A stretch of DNA of 64,000 nucleotides from an uncultured Candidatus Entotheonella sp. (GCA_958295825.1 OY282375.1:3581489-3645488), one strand, 5' to 3'; numbered from the stretch's first letter, positions 8,124 to 17,070 are shown. Numbers and translations are program-made. The notes: generated by a model not told the origin, from the sequence alone.

Positions 8124-9107
8124 CTACGGCATCAGGATGGTCGAGCCTGTGGTCTTGCGCGCCTCCAGGTCGATATGGGCCTGTGCCGTATCGCTCAACT
8201 TGTACCGCTGATTGATCTCGACTTTTAGAACACCGTCGGCGATCAAGCCGAAAAGCTCGGCGGCGTTGCGCGCTCGAACTTCGGGGTTCTTCACGAAGAA
8301 ATACAGGCCGCCGCGTGTCACGTTTTGCGCTTTCATCGCCAGGCGGGCGGTATTCAGCAACGGCGCCGGCCCCGAGGATTGGCCAAAGGAAACCATCCAG
8401 CCGCGCTCGGCCAACACGTCGATACCCTTATCAAACGTGTCCTTGCCGACGGCGTCATAAATGACGTTGGCGCCTTTTCCTTGCGTGAGGTCGAGCACCG
8501 CGGCGCCGAAATCAACCTCGCGGTAAAGGATCGGGTGATCGCATCCGTGAGCCTGGGCCAAGGCGGCTTTTTCTTTGGTTCCCACCGTGCCGATGACGGT
8601 TGCGCCCAGATGCTTCGCCCATTGGCAAAGCAGCAGGCCGACTCCGCCGGCGGCGGCATGGACCAGCGCGGTGTCGCCGGGTTTCACCTTATAGAGGTCG
8701 CGCACCAGATAATGCGCGGTCAGGCCCTGGAGCGTCGCGGCCGCGGCAATCTCTTCGGTCGTCCTGTCATCCAGCTTGATCAGGTGATTGGCGCCGATCA
8801 CCCGTTGTTCGGAATAGCTGCCGCGCACCATGCAATAGGAAACGCGGTCGCCAGCAGCAAAGCCGGCCACGTCAGGCCCGACCCCATCGATTACGCCGGC
8901 GCCTTCCATGCCCAAGGCGACGGGCAAGTCGTTCATCGGATAGCCGCCGGACCGTTGTTGGATATCGATATAGTTCAGGCCGACTGCGGTATGACGGAGG
9001 CGGACCTCGCCCGTGCCCGGATCGCCGACCGATATGTCCTCCCAGCGCATGACTTCGGGCCCACCCGTCTCGTGAATACGGATTGCTTTAACTGTCCTTT
9101 CAGCCAA
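8124..9107 (-). CDS. Zinc-independent NADPH:quinone oxidoreductase (MDR family)
   Basis: A 327-residue medium-chain dehydrogenase/reductase of the quinone reductase group. It shows the GroES-like N-terminal half (VGLNYIDIQQRSG, LPVALGMEGAGVI) and the Rossmann motif AAAGGVGLLLCQWAK, with no structural or catalytic zinc cysteines. Such enzymes reduce quinones or alkenals with NADPH. Translation starts at TTG 9107, justified by a strong AAAGGAGG six bases before it. It is probably co-transcribed with the SDR gene downstream; the HxlR regulator at 9228-9638 on the same strand may control both. Confidence 0.9.
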   Translation of the reverse strand: MAERTVKAIRIHETGGPEVMRWEDISVGDPGTGEVRLRHTAVGLNYIDIQQRSGGYPMNDLPVALGMEGAGVIDGVGPDVAGFAAGDRVSYCMVRGSYSEQRVIGANHLIKLDDRTTEEIAAAATLQGLTAHYLVRDLYKVKPGDTALVHAAAGGVGLLLCQWAKHLGATVIGTVGTKEKAALAQAHGCDHPILYREVDFGAAVLDLTQGKGANVIYDAVGKDTFDKGIDVLAERGWMVSFGQSSGPAPLLNTARLAMKAQNVTRGGLYFFVKNPEVRARNAAELFGLIADGVLKVEINQRYKLSDTAQAHIDLEARKTTGSTILMP

Positions 9108-9227
9108 GGTGCTTCCTCCTTTGCATCACTGGATTAATCGTAACTGGCAACGCGGCGCACTCAACCGGAGACGACGGGCCGGGCGCACCACGTCTACTTG
9201 GAGCAATCGCCTGTGCGCGACTCAAGT

Positions 9228-9638
9228 TTACGGGCTTGAATGATTGATGGCGGCCAGCATCTCGTCGCGGACCCCGAAAAAATCAGTCCGTATTCGTTCG
9301 GCCAACTCGCGGGAAACATTGGTTTCCGGATCATACTTTTCGGCCCAGTCCATAATCGCCAGCATGACGGGGAGCAGATCTTTTCCCTTGTCAGTCAGTT
9401 CGTACAGGACTTGGCGCCCGTTGGCCGGATCTTTTTCCCGGCTGATGATTCGCCGCGTTTCAAGGCGACTCAGCCGGTCGGACAGCACGTTGGTCGAAAT
9501 GCCTTCACCGGCATCCAGGAAGTCCTGAAACCGGGTAGAGCCGCGAAACATCAAGTCGCGGATAATCAATAACGACCAACGATCCCCGAAGACGCCGAGC
9601 GCAAACCGAATTGGGCATTGATTGGGTTCGTAAATCAT
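9228..9638 (-). CDS. HxlR family winged-helix transcriptional regulator
   Basis: A 136-residue HxlR-type regulator. The characteristic start CPIRFALGVFGDRWSLLIIRDL is followed by the recognition region (GISTNVLSDRLSRLE, then the wing with GRQVLYELTDKGKDL). Family members often sense aldehydes or quinones, sometimes through a cysteine, and control adjacent detoxifying oxidoreductases. The next genes on the same strand are a quinone oxidoreductase and an SDR, so local control of these is a reasonable inference. The single cysteine near position 8 is the one commonly conserved in the family. Confidence 0.9.
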   Translation of the reverse strand: MIYEPNQCPIRFALGVFGDRWSLLIIRDLMFRGSTRFQDFLDAGEGISTNVLSDRLSRLETRRIISREKDPANGRQVLYELTDKGKDLLPVMLAIMDWAEKYDPETNVSRELAERIRTDFFGVRDEMLAAINHSSP

Positions 9639-9944
9639 GTGCCTAGCATACCGGCTTTGGAATCACTTGCAAATAACAAGTATCCTTCCCATACTACTTG
9701 CAAACACGTCAACGACACATGACAGCGGTTGCGTCCCGGCGACGTCCTCAGTCTCGGCGCTATGGGAACATGCCGCGCCTTGGCCGGTGGCGCGCGCTTG
9801 AGAATATGCAGGTCGGATTAGCCTGCAGGCGTAATCCGACTGCCGCAGCGTCCGGGCGACTACTTTTGGAAGAGACATTTTAAGATGAGTTAACAAGTTG
9901 CCAAGGGCGTAACATCACATACTCAAGACCATAGAGAGGCAGCG
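9639..9944. other. Spacer between divergent HxlR and hydrolase genes
   Basis: About 306 bp with no convincing gene. It contains one copy of the REP-like palindrome (9812-9840). The hydrolase ribosome site AGAGAGG lies at its right end. Promoter elements could not be assigned with confidence. Confidence 0.4.
9812..9840. repeat. REP-like palindrome, copy 1
   Basis: Near-perfect inverted repeat with arms GTCGGATTA and TAATCCGAC around a GCCTGCAGGCG centre. The same motif recurs in at least six other intergenic places in the window and never inside a gene. Confidence 0.8.
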
Positions 9945-10835
9945 ATGAGCAAGCAGGCGGTGACGTTTTATTCCCAAGGCTGCAAGTTGATGGGCGATCT
10001 CTACCGTCCAGACGATCTCGGCGACGGCGAGACGCGGGCGGGGATCTTGCTGTGCCACGGCTATACGGGTGTGAAAGATCTCTATCTGCCGGACAATGCG
10101 GCGGCGCTGGTCGCGGAAGGCTATGTCGTGCTCGCGTTCGACTACAAGGGCTGGGGCGAGAGTGAAGGGCCGAAGAGCCATCTCGATCCGCACGGCCGTG
10201 TCGCCGATGCGCAAGCCGCGCTCACCTTTCTCGCCCTGCAGCCGGAGGTCGACGCGGATCGCCTTGGCGTGTACGGCACGAGCTATGGCGGCGCCACGGT
10301 GGTGTGGCTCGCGGCAGTCGATGAGCGCGTCAAATGCCTGGTCTCGGTGGTCGGTGTCGGCCACGGCAAGCGCTGGATGCGCAGCGTCCGCCGGCCCGAC
10401 GAATGGTTCGACCTGCTGGAGCAAAGCGCCACCGATCGCGAGCGCCGCCTGCGTACTGGCGAATCAACCTGTGTCGACCGAAACGCCGTCCTGCTGCCGG
10501 ATCGCCAATCGCTCGAACTTGCCACCGCCGCGCGCCACGACAACCCGGCGGCGGTCAGCACCTTGCCCTTCGACTATGTCGACGAAACACTCGTATTCAA
10601 CCCTGAATGGGTGGTCGACAAGATCGCGCCACGCGCCGCGCTGTTCATCACCAGCGACCAGGATCGTCTGGTGCCGCCGGAAGAGTCGAGCGCCCTGTAC
10701 GAGCGCGCCGGCGAGCCCAAGAAACTCGTGATCCTCAAAGGCTACGGCCATTACGAAGTCTATAGCGAGCCCGCCTTCTCCGAAGTGATGCGTGAAACCA
10801 TAGCCTGGTACCAACGCTACGTGCCGGCGCGGTAG
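9945..10835 (+). CDS. Alpha/beta hydrolase family protein
   Basis: A 296-residue alpha/beta hydrolase. The oxyanion-hole region ILLCHGYTGVKDLY, the nucleophile elbow GTSYGG (Ser near 107), an acid in ITSDQDRLVPPEES and the catalytic His in KGYGHYEVY complete the triad. DYKGWGES after strand 4 is typical of dienelactone hydrolase/acyl-CoA thioesterase-like members. A signal peptide is absent, so it is cytoplasmic. The substrate is probably a small ester or peptide-like compound. AGAGAGG precedes the ATG. The porin gene follows 56 bases downstream and may be co-transcribed. Confidence 0.85.
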   Translation: MSKQAVTFYSQGCKLMGDLYRPDDLGDGETRAGILLCHGYTGVKDLYLPDNAAALVAEGYVVLAFDYKGWGESEGPKSHLDPHGRVADAQAALTFLALQPEVDADRLGVYGTSYGGATVVWLAAVDERVKCLVSVVGVGHGKRWMRSVRRPDEWFDLLEQSATDRERRLRTGESTCVDRNAVLLPDRQSLELATAARHDNPAAVSTLPFDYVDETLVFNPEWVVDKIAPRAALFITSDQDRLVPPEESSALYERAGEPKKLVILKGYGHYEVYSEPAFSEVMRETIAWYQRYVPAR

Positions 10836-10891
10836 CGTACGCTGCTAAACTTCGGGCCACTGATCAGGCTCATTGCTTTGGAAGGATATGA

Positions 10892-12286
10892 ATGGGAAAA
10901 GGACTCGAACACGTGTCGCATAAATGTGTCATCTTCATTGCCGGCCTGGTCATGGTATCCCTCGTTGCGGTGTCTGCCGCAGCGCAGGAGCAAGCTGCAC
11001 CGACAGACCGGGAAGAAGCCGTCGAAGACAAGGCGCTCGTAGGCGCCGGTACCCGCGCCTACGACCCGGAAAAGGCGTTCTTCGGCCCGCTGCCGCGCTA
11101 CACCAGCAGCGACGGGAACCTCAGTGTCGGCACCGGTTTGCTGCTCGACTTCGATGCCGGGCTCTATGGGAGATCGGGCGCGCGCGGCGGCACGTCAATC
11201 GACAATCTTGAAGACGGCGTGCTCGACCGGCGTGTGATACTGAGGGCCAACGCGCTGCTCTATAAGGACTTCATTCTCTTCGGGTCGTGGAACTTCTCCG
11301 ACCGTGACGGCCATTTCAGCGACGGCCTGCGTTCCGCCGTGCTCATCTACCGCGGTTTCGATCCATGGTGGATAAGAGTCGGCCAACACGCCATCGCCTC
11401 GCCCCTCGACGCGGCGCGCGGCATCCGCTCGTTCATGGAGGAGTCGATGGCCTCAGGCGCCTTCGGCTACGCGCCGGGCACGCCCTCGCTCGGCGCCTCG
11501 GTATCGCACCGCGGCGCCCATCACAACGTTCGGCTCGGCGTCTGGAGCGTGCCCGTCAAGGAGATGGGCGGTGATCGGGAAGGCTACGGCGTGCATGGCC
11601 GCGCAACCTACGCGCCCATCGTCGAGCGAACGAGGGCGCTTCACTTCGGCCTCGCCGGCTATTGGCGCAAGCCCACCATCTTACAGGGGGAGGCCAGCGG
11701 GGGCGAGCGGTTCGGCGCGCGCCCGGAACTCCGCATCGATGAGGAGGGCATCGTCGTGGACACGGGGCGCATCGGGTATGTTGACAGCTACCATTACACG
11801 TCGCTCGAGCTCGCCGGCGTCTACGGGCGGTGGTCGGTTCAGGGCGAGCTTCAGCGCGTCGGCATCGACCGCGACGACGGGCCGGGTGGCGTCGCCTATC
11901 CCGACCTGTCGTTCAACGGATACTACCTGCTTGGCAGTTATTTTCTGACCGGGGAGTCGCGCAATTACTATCAGCGCCTCGGCTCGTTCTGGCGCGTGGC
12001 GCCGTATCGCGAGTTCGATCCGTGGGGCAGCGGCGGCTGGGGTGCGTTTGAGGTCGCGGCCCGCGTCAGCCGTATCGATCTCGACGACGAGGTTGACGAC
12101 CTCGTGGGCGGGGTGCGCGGCGGCGTCAGCAACAACATCTCGTTGGCGTTGAACTGGTATTTCAACCCCTATGTCCGTTTGTCGTTGAACTATGTCCATG
12201 CCGAAGTCGACAAGCTGGACGAACAGGGGAACCAGGAAGGCGGTACGGTAGACGGTGTAGGCATGCGCTTGCGCTGGGAGTTCTGA
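10892..12286 (+). CDS. OprO/OprP-type porin
   Basis: An outer-membrane beta-barrel protein of 464 residues resembling phosphate-selective porins O and P. It has an N-terminal signal peptide (hydrophobic IFIAGLVMVSLVAVSAAA ending before QEQ). Repeated amphipathic strands with aromatic belts follow (VILRANALLYKDFILFGSWNF and LALNWYFNPYVRLSLNYV regions). The C-terminal residue is phenylalanine, as required for barrel assembly. The family forms trimers for anion uptake, but several members have other specificities. No phosphate-regulated box was recognised upstream. GGAAGG lies seven bases before the ATG. Confidence 0.85.
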   Translation: MGKGLEHVSHKCVIFIAGLVMVSLVAVSAAAQEQAAPTDREEAVEDKALVGAGTRAYDPEKAFFGPLPRYTSSDGNLSVGTGLLLDFDAGLYGRSGARGGTSIDNLEDGVLDRRVILRANALLYKDFILFGSWNFSDRDGHFSDGLRSAVLIYRGFDPWWIRVGQHAIASPLDAARGIRSFMEESMASGAFGYAPGTPSLGASVSHRGAHHNVRLGVWSVPVKEMGGDREGYGVHGRATYAPIVERTRALHFGLAGYWRKPTILQGEASGGERFGARPELRIDEEGIVVDTGRIGYVDSYHYTSLELAGVYGRWSVQGELQRVGIDRDDGPGGVAYPDLSFNGYYLLGSYFLTGESRNYYQRLGSFWRVAPYREFDPWGSGGWGAFEVAARVSRIDLDDEVDDLVGGVRGGVSNNISLALNWYFNPYVRLSLNYVHAEVDKLDEQGNQEGGTVDGVGMRLRWEF

Positions 12287-12409
12287 ACGGAAAACCCCGA
12301 GATTGGCCAGCTGGTCGATTCAAGAACAGATACTTCCAGCGACCCTGGCCGGCCGAGCTTGAAGCGCGCCAGCACCCCCTCACGCACGATGGGACCGCGG
12401 TTGCCGAGC

Positions 12410-12799
12410 CTAGACCTTTGCCGCGACGGCCTCAATCTCGAGCAGAAACTCGCTCCTTACCAAGCCGGCGCCGGTGAGCAGCATCGATGCCGGTCGCGCG
12501 TCGCCCAGGAAGCGGGATCGGACCTTGACATAATCCGGGATGTCCTGCTCGTGCAGCAGGTAGTGGGTTACTTTGACCAAATCGTTGACCGTCATGCCCG
12601 CCGACTTGAGCGTGTTGACAATGTGGCCCCAAGCGATCTCGGCCTGGCCGGTAATGTCGGCCGGCAACCCACCGTCCAGGGCAAGGCCCGGCGTCCCCGA
12701 GGTGAACAGCCAGCGAGCGCCCGGCAGCACTTCAACCGCGTCGCTGTAGCTGCCGATCTGCGCGGCAACCCCAACGTTGTGAACGATGTTAGGCATCAC
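12410..12799 (-). CDS. RidA family protein
   Basis: A 129-residue Rid protein distinct from the one at 5797. It shows LFTSGTPGLALDG, the SAGMTVNDLVKVTHYLL segment, and DARPASMLLTGAGLVRSEFLLEIEAVAA at the C-terminus. An arginine follows the substrate loop, but the exact RidA ArgGlu pair is not conserved. It may act on imine intermediates or be a specialised pathway member. Translation can begin at GTG 12799 or ATG 12796, both just after AAAGGAGGAAC. It lies immediately downstream of a truncated gene remnant. Confidence 0.85.
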   Translation of the reverse strand: MMPNIVHNVGVAAQIGSYSDAVEVLPGARWLFTSGTPGLALDGGLPADITGQAEIAWGHIVNTLKSAGMTVNDLVKVTHYLLHEQDIPDYVKVRSRFLGDARPASMLLTGAGLVRSEFLLEIEAVAAKV

Positions 12800-12823
12800 G
12801 TTCCTCCTTTCTTGGTTCGTGGA

Positions 12824-13075
12824 TCAGGGAATATGGACACCGATGGGCGCCAGAACGTCCACGCTGGCGTCCTTGGCGTTGATGACCAGGATACTTCGGC
12901 TGGCTGGGTGCCAAGCCACGATTTCGGCCATGCCGGCGTCCAGCTCCTGGTTTTCGGCGTAACGGCCGATCAGCGTCAGGACGGCCTGCCGCGGCGGCGA
13001 CTCGGCCATGGGTTGGGCCAGCGCCGGGATGCAGGCCATCAGGAGCGCCAAAGCGCCCAGTAAAACGGTACGGAA
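12824..13075 (-). pseudogene. Choice-of-anchor I domain protein, truncated at both ends
   Basis: A fragment with the tail of a signal peptide (TVLLGALALLMACIPALAQ) and about 50 residues resembling the start of choice-of-anchor I / beta-propeller secreted proteins (LIGRYAENQELDAGMAEIVA, then SILVINAKDASVDVL). Normal members exceed 450 residues; here the frame stops at 12824. The 5' end is also lost: the upstream codon at 13076-13078 is a stop and no start codon precedes the signal sequence. The left break abuts the RidA gene and the right break abuts the methyltransferase pseudogene, consistent with insertion and deletion. Confidence 0.6.
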
Positions 13076-13082
13076 TTACAAG

Positions 13083-14327
13083 TTACAGGCTTAATAGCAC
13101 GCCCTGCCCTGTGCCGCGCGCAACCATGCCCGGCACGTCGAATCCCTTGCCATTCAGAATGTCTTCAACCGTCCGTAGCTGCACACGGGGGTATGGCCGC
13201 GCAAACGTGGACTGGGTATCCCCTGCCTCAGCCATGAAGCGATGGAAGTTACGTTCCTTCGTTACGCCCAATGGCTCCAGGATAATCAGGCCGACCCTCA
13301 GCGCCGCGCCGTTCTCCAACACGCCTCGCAGGGCGCGTCGCGTGGCAATACCGACGTTCTTGCCGCCCTTCACCTCCATCGCCATGCTTTGCAGGTCGTC
13401 CACGTTCGGCATAGCGAAGTACAAGCGCCCGTCGATGCCGCCGTCTGCCGTGCGCCGCGTTGTCACGAAGCCGTCCACGGTTTCGACAGCCCATTTCTGG
13501 AAGTGGTAGGGATCACGCTTCCACAGGTCGCGGGCGCCTTCCAGGGTGCGCGGCACGCCGTCAACTTCAAAGTCCTTGCCCGCCACCAATCGCAGGCGGT
13601 CTTGCAGGCGCACCTTCGCCACGCGCTTGACGGCGTGAATGGCGATGTCGATACTGACCCAGCGCCGCCCCAGTCTGTGGGCAGCCTCCAGCGGGGTGGC
13701 GCAACCGCAGAACGGGTCGAATACCACGTCGCCTTCATTGCTGCTGGGTCTTGATGATGCGCTCAAGCAGCGCCAAGGGCTTTTGCGTCGCGTAGCCCAT
13801 GCGTTCACGGGCACGGCTAGACAAGTTGTCAATATCGTTCCACAAATTCGTTGCAGGTCGCCCGCCAGAGAGATAGGTCTTGCGATCAGGGCGCCCCGTG
13901 CCAGACTACAAGTCGCCCCTCTCTGTCCAACGCCCGCAACTTGGCGGGCTTCATACGCCACCCCCATCTTGGGACATATCCCTTGTATTCATACACAAGG
14001 TTCGGCCTTTCTCCCATTGATGCCGTGCGTATGATTTCGTGAAGTCTGTATCTGCCCTTCTCGTCTTCAGGTCTGTAAAAGTCGGACACCTATTTCTCAT
14101 CCTGAGGCACATACACCGGATTCCACGTCCTAGCAGATGTCTTGGAAGAGGACAAGATGAGGTCTCTCACCTGCCCAAAGCCTTTGGAATCGTTATGAGA
14201 ACTTGTGCGTCGCGTTGTATTCCTGATTCGAGTTGAAGGGCGGGTCCAGGTAAATCAGGTCCACGCTGCCCAGGTTCACGTGATCTCGCATGATCGTGAG
14301 GCAGTCGCCGTAGTAGAGCCGGTTCAC
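13083..14327 (-). pseudogene. DNA adenine/cytosine methyltransferase, multiply frameshifted
   Basis: A beta-class DNA methyltransferase in pieces. GTG 14327 starts VNRLYYGDCLTIM with catalytic motif IV YLDPPFNSN, then a stop near 14194. A later block reads WNPVYVPQDEK, stop, SDFYRPEDEKGRYRL and RPNLVYEYKGY. Then in another frame come NLWNDIDNLSSRARERMGY and TQKPLALLERII, and finally, after one extra base near 13746, motif I DVVFDPFCGC with the C-terminal target domain to 13083. About 200 residues between motif IV and WNPVYV are deleted. The start GTGA overlaps the stop of the IS1595-type transposase upstream, so the gene was translationally coupled to it, as expected for a passenger gene. Confidence 0.8.
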
Positions 14328-15172
14328 GCGAAGCACCCACGGATGAAGCCGCCGAACGGATCGACATTCTTGCGTTCGTTGTACTTCCAGCAGGCTTCGG
14401 CGACGTACAGCAGGGTATACGGTACGCCGTAGTGGTGATGCGAGCCGTACCAGGCGCGCTTGAGCAAAGACCAGAAGCCCTCAATCGTGTTGGTGTGAAC
14501 CGAGCCTTCGGCATAGGCCGTGCTGTGGTTGATAACGGCGTGCTGCATGAAGTTCTTGACGCCGCCATAGCCCTTCCATTCGTCCGTCATCAGCAGCGAG
14601 CCGGCGGGTTCCACGTTGTCCTTGATGAACTTGAGCAGGGGCTTGCCGCGGACCTTGGCGGCAGTGCGGGCCGTTACGCGGCCGCCGCGTTCGACGGCGC
14701 CGACGATCAGGTGCTTGGCCGTGCCGCGTCCTTTCTTGGCGGGCTTGTCGTCTTCGCGCCGATTGCCGTTACGCGGCTTGCCGCCCAGATAGGTTTCGTC
14801 GGCTTCGATGATGCCTTGGAGCAGGTGACGCTCGCGGTTCACCATCGCAACCCGAATGCGGGTTTGCATGTACCCTACGGTTTGTTGCCTCACGTCCAGA
14901 TCACGGGCAAGCTGGCAGCTCGACAGGCGTTTCTTGGCGTTCGCCATCAAGCCGATTGCCAGGAACCACTTTTGCAAAGGGACTTTGGTCTTTTGCATGA
15001 TCGTGCCGGACAGGACGTTGAAGCTGGACTTGCAAGCGTGGCAATTCCAACGGCCCACCTTGTCACTCCTGCAATGCGGGCAGGTCGGATTATCCCCCCA
15101 ACGGACGGTTTCAAGGTGTTCAAGGCAGGATTCTTGCGTCGGATACTTGCTGAAAATACTGATCAGGTTCAT
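14324..15172 (-). CDS. IS1595 family transposase (ISXO2-like)
   Basis: An apparently intact 282-residue transposase. The N-terminal zinc ribbon CPHCRSDKVGRWNCHACK (about 32-49) is followed by a helical domain and the DDE domain: first Asp in GIIEADETYLGG, second in LLMTDEWKGYGG, and the last acidic residue in HTNTIEGFWSLLKRAW (often N or E/H in this family). Strong AGGAGGTGACGCC precedes the ATG. Its stop overlaps the start of a methyltransferase reading frame by four bases. Directly upstream (13 bases before the ATG) an IS5-family element has inserted, probably cutting it off from its promoter. Confidence 0.9.
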   Translation of the reverse strand: MNLISIFSKYPTQESCLEHLETVRWGDNPTCPHCRSDKVGRWNCHACKSSFNVLSGTIMQKTKVPLQKWFLAIGLMANAKKRLSSCQLARDLDVRQQTVGYMQTRIRVAMVNRERHLLQGIIEADETYLGGKPRNGNRREDDKPAKKGRGTAKHLIVGAVERGGRVTARTAAKVRGKPLLKFIKDNVEPAGSLLMTDEWKGYGGVKNFMQHAVINHSTAYAEGSVHTNTIEGFWSLLKRAWYGSHHHYGVPYTLLYVAEACWKYNERKNVDPFGGFIRGCFA

Positions 15173-15187
15173 GGCGTCACCTCCTAG

Positions 15188-16014
15188 GCTCAGGACCTAT
15201 AAAAGGTATCATGGGGCCTGTGATGAGAGTCAACACGCTGACGCCACTAGGAGAGCGATCATGTCCGAGCACCACTTCTGGCTGGCCGACGACCCGTTTA
15301 ACCGACTCAAACCCCTGTCACCCAACAAGGGGCGCGGCGTCCCACGCGTCGATGACCGAAAGGTCATCCACGTCATCCGCTATGGGCTGAGGTGGCGCGA
15401 CGCGCCCGCCTGTTACGGACCCCACAAGACACTCTACAATCGCTTCGTGCGCTGGAGCAGGGCCGCGGTGTCTTCGACCGCATCTTTCAGCCCCTTGCTG
15501 CTGAAAGCACCGCCACCAAGACGATCATGATCGATAGCACCCATCTCAAAGCGCATCGTACCGCAGCCAGCTTGCTGAAAAAGGGGGGCTTTCGCGCTGC
15601 ATCGGACGCACCCGGGGCGGGCTGAACTCCAAGCTCCACGCCGTCTGCGACGGCAAGCCCGTCGTGCTGCGGTTGACGGCGGGGCGGGTCAGCGACTACC
15701 GCGGGGCTGATACGGTACTTGAGGCCCTACCGAAAGCCGCTGTCCTGATAGCCGACAAGGGTTATGACAGCGACAGGTTGCGCGAGGCCCTTGTCGAACG
15801 TGGCGTCAAGTCCTGCATTCCGGGCCGCGCCAAGCGCAAAGAGCCCATCATCTACGACACCGAGTTGTACAAGAGCCGTAACCTCATCGAGCGCCTGTTT
15901 GGCAGGCTGAAGGATTGGCGCCGCATCGCCACTCGTTACGACCGCTGTGCGCATACGTTCTTCAGTGCTATCTGCATAGCTGCCACGGTTAGTTTCTGGT
16001 TATGAGTCCTGAAC
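15188..16014 (+). mobile_element. IS5-family insertion sequence, 827 bp, with CTAG target duplication
   Basis: Ends read inward GCTCAGGACCTATAA (left) and GTTCAGGACTCATAA (right), an imperfect inverted repeat of about 15 bp. It is flanked on both sides by CTAG (15184-15187 and 16015-16018), the kind of duplication made by IS5-family elements. Size and content (one broken transposase) fit. It sits upstream of the IS1595-type transposase gene within the bases that supply its ribosome site context, so it arrived after that element. Confidence 0.85.
15261..16005 (+). pseudogene. IS5-family transposase, frame interrupted twice
   Basis: Three successive frames together make an IS5-type transposase: MSEHHFWLADDPFNRLKPL to about 15470, then GVFDRIFQPLAAES with IMIDSTHLKAHRTAAS to 15590, then GGLNSKLHAVCDGKPVV, LIADKGYDSDRLR and LIERLFGRLKDWRRIATRYDR (D-D-E residues all present). 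Two -1 shifts are needed. The second falls on an A5G6 run at about 15580-15590, a plausible programmed slippery site for this group; the first (near 15465) has no obvious slippery sequence. Activity would need both shifts, so it is probably dead, but the DDE residues are intact. Confidence 0.8.
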
Positions 16015-16257
16015 CTAGGAGAAGGCGGGCCACCGGAGTCGTTCCCGGTTCCGTGCATGGACAGGTCTCAAGCCCCTTGCCTGCAACATGCGTCGCCTGA
16101 TTCACTTGCAACGTCTGGCGAGGATGAGTTGAGCGCCAACGGTGCGGATGTCCTTATTGAAAGGCGAATCCTCGTTGCTGGGAGGCGAATTCCCCTGGAT
16201 AGCCGAGTTTATTTTCTCGCCGACGTGCCAGCAAATTGCCAATCCTGTCATCTTTGA
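16015..16257. other. Spacer right of the IS5 element
   Basis: 243 bp without a recognisable gene. Being upstream of the IS1595-type transposase before the IS5 insertion, it should contain that element's outer end, but no inverted repeat matching the region past the methyltransferase (about 13075) could be fixed with confidence. Confidence 0.35.
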
Positions 16258-17070
16258 CTATCCACGAGGCATTTTTCGAGGTGCCCTGAAGCTGTTGAGT
16301 TCATGAATCAACCGCAGCCCCTTGAGGGTCAGCAACGGATCAATTACGTCGATGGCCTTGGTTTCGGGCGTGATGACTTCCACCAAGCCGCCGGTGGCGA
16401 TGACTTTGACCGCCTGCTGATTCTCCTCGACAGGCGTCATTTCGGCCTTCAGCCGCGCCACCAGCCCTTCGACCAGCGCCGCGTAGCCGAGGATGAGACC
16501 GGACTGCATGGTGTGCACGGTGTTGGTGCCGATGGCGCGCGGCGGGCGGACAAGCTCGACCTGATACAACTGCGCTGCGGAGCGGGTCAGCGATTCCAGT
16601 GCCGTCATCATGCCGGGGGCGATGGCACCGCCGAGGTATTCGCCACGCGCCGACACGCAATCGAACACGGTAGCGGTGCCGAAGGCGATGGCGATGGCCG
16701 GGCCGCCGTACAGGTGATGCGTCGCCGCCGCGTTCACCACGCGATCAGCGCCGACCTCGCTGGGGTTGTCCACCGACAGCGTCACGCCGCTGCGGGTGTG
16801 CGGTCCGACCATCAGGGGCTCGACGCGCAGGTATTGCCGCGACAGTTGATCAAAGACCGCGCGCAGCGGCGGTACGACGCAGGAGATCGATACGCCGCGA
16901 ATGTCCTCCACGACGATGTCGTTGGCGCGGAAGAGATTGAGCAGCAGGATGGCGTACTCGTCGGCGAGTTTTTGCCGCTCGGTGGCGAAGCGCCAGTCGG
17001 CCAGCAGGGCGTCGCCGCGGAACACGCCGGCTTTGATAGTGGTGTTGCTGACGTCGATGGTGAGCAGCAT
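16258..17070 (-). CDS. coaX: Type III pantothenate kinase
   Basis: CoaX phosphorylates pantothenate, the first step of coenzyme A synthesis, using the ASKHA fold. Seen: the phosphate-binding N-terminus LLTIDVSNTTIKAGVF (canonical DVGNTN has become DVSNTT), GADRVVNAAA, the AFGTATVFDCVS phosphate-2 region, and GGAIAPGM. The catalytic first Asp is kept; Gly-to-Ser and Asn-to-Thr at the loop are unusual. I start at ATG 17070, preceded by GGGGAGG, not at the ATG four codons upstream. The length (270) is slightly above the usual 255. The aminotransferase gene lies 46 bases upstream in the same direction. Confidence 0.85.
   Translation of the reverse strand: MLLTIDVSNTTIKAGVFRGDALLADWRFATERQKLADEYAILLLNLFRANDIVVEDIRGVSISCVVPPLRAVFDQLSRQYLRVEPLMVGPHTRSGVTLSVDNPSEVGADRVVNAAATHHLYGGPAIAIAFGTATVFDCVSARGEYLGGAIAPGMMTALESLTRSAAQLYQVELVRPPRAIGTNTVHTMQSGLILGYAALVEGLVARLKAEMTPVEENQQAVKVIATGGLVEVITPETKAIDVIDPLLTLKGLRLIHELNSFRAPRKMPRG

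Noticed and set aside
13060-16257. Matching outer inverted repeats for the IS1595-type unit
   Set aside because: I compared the bases near 13075 with those near 16250 (both contain an ACAGG core), but only about half of 20 positions agree, not enough to call element ends.
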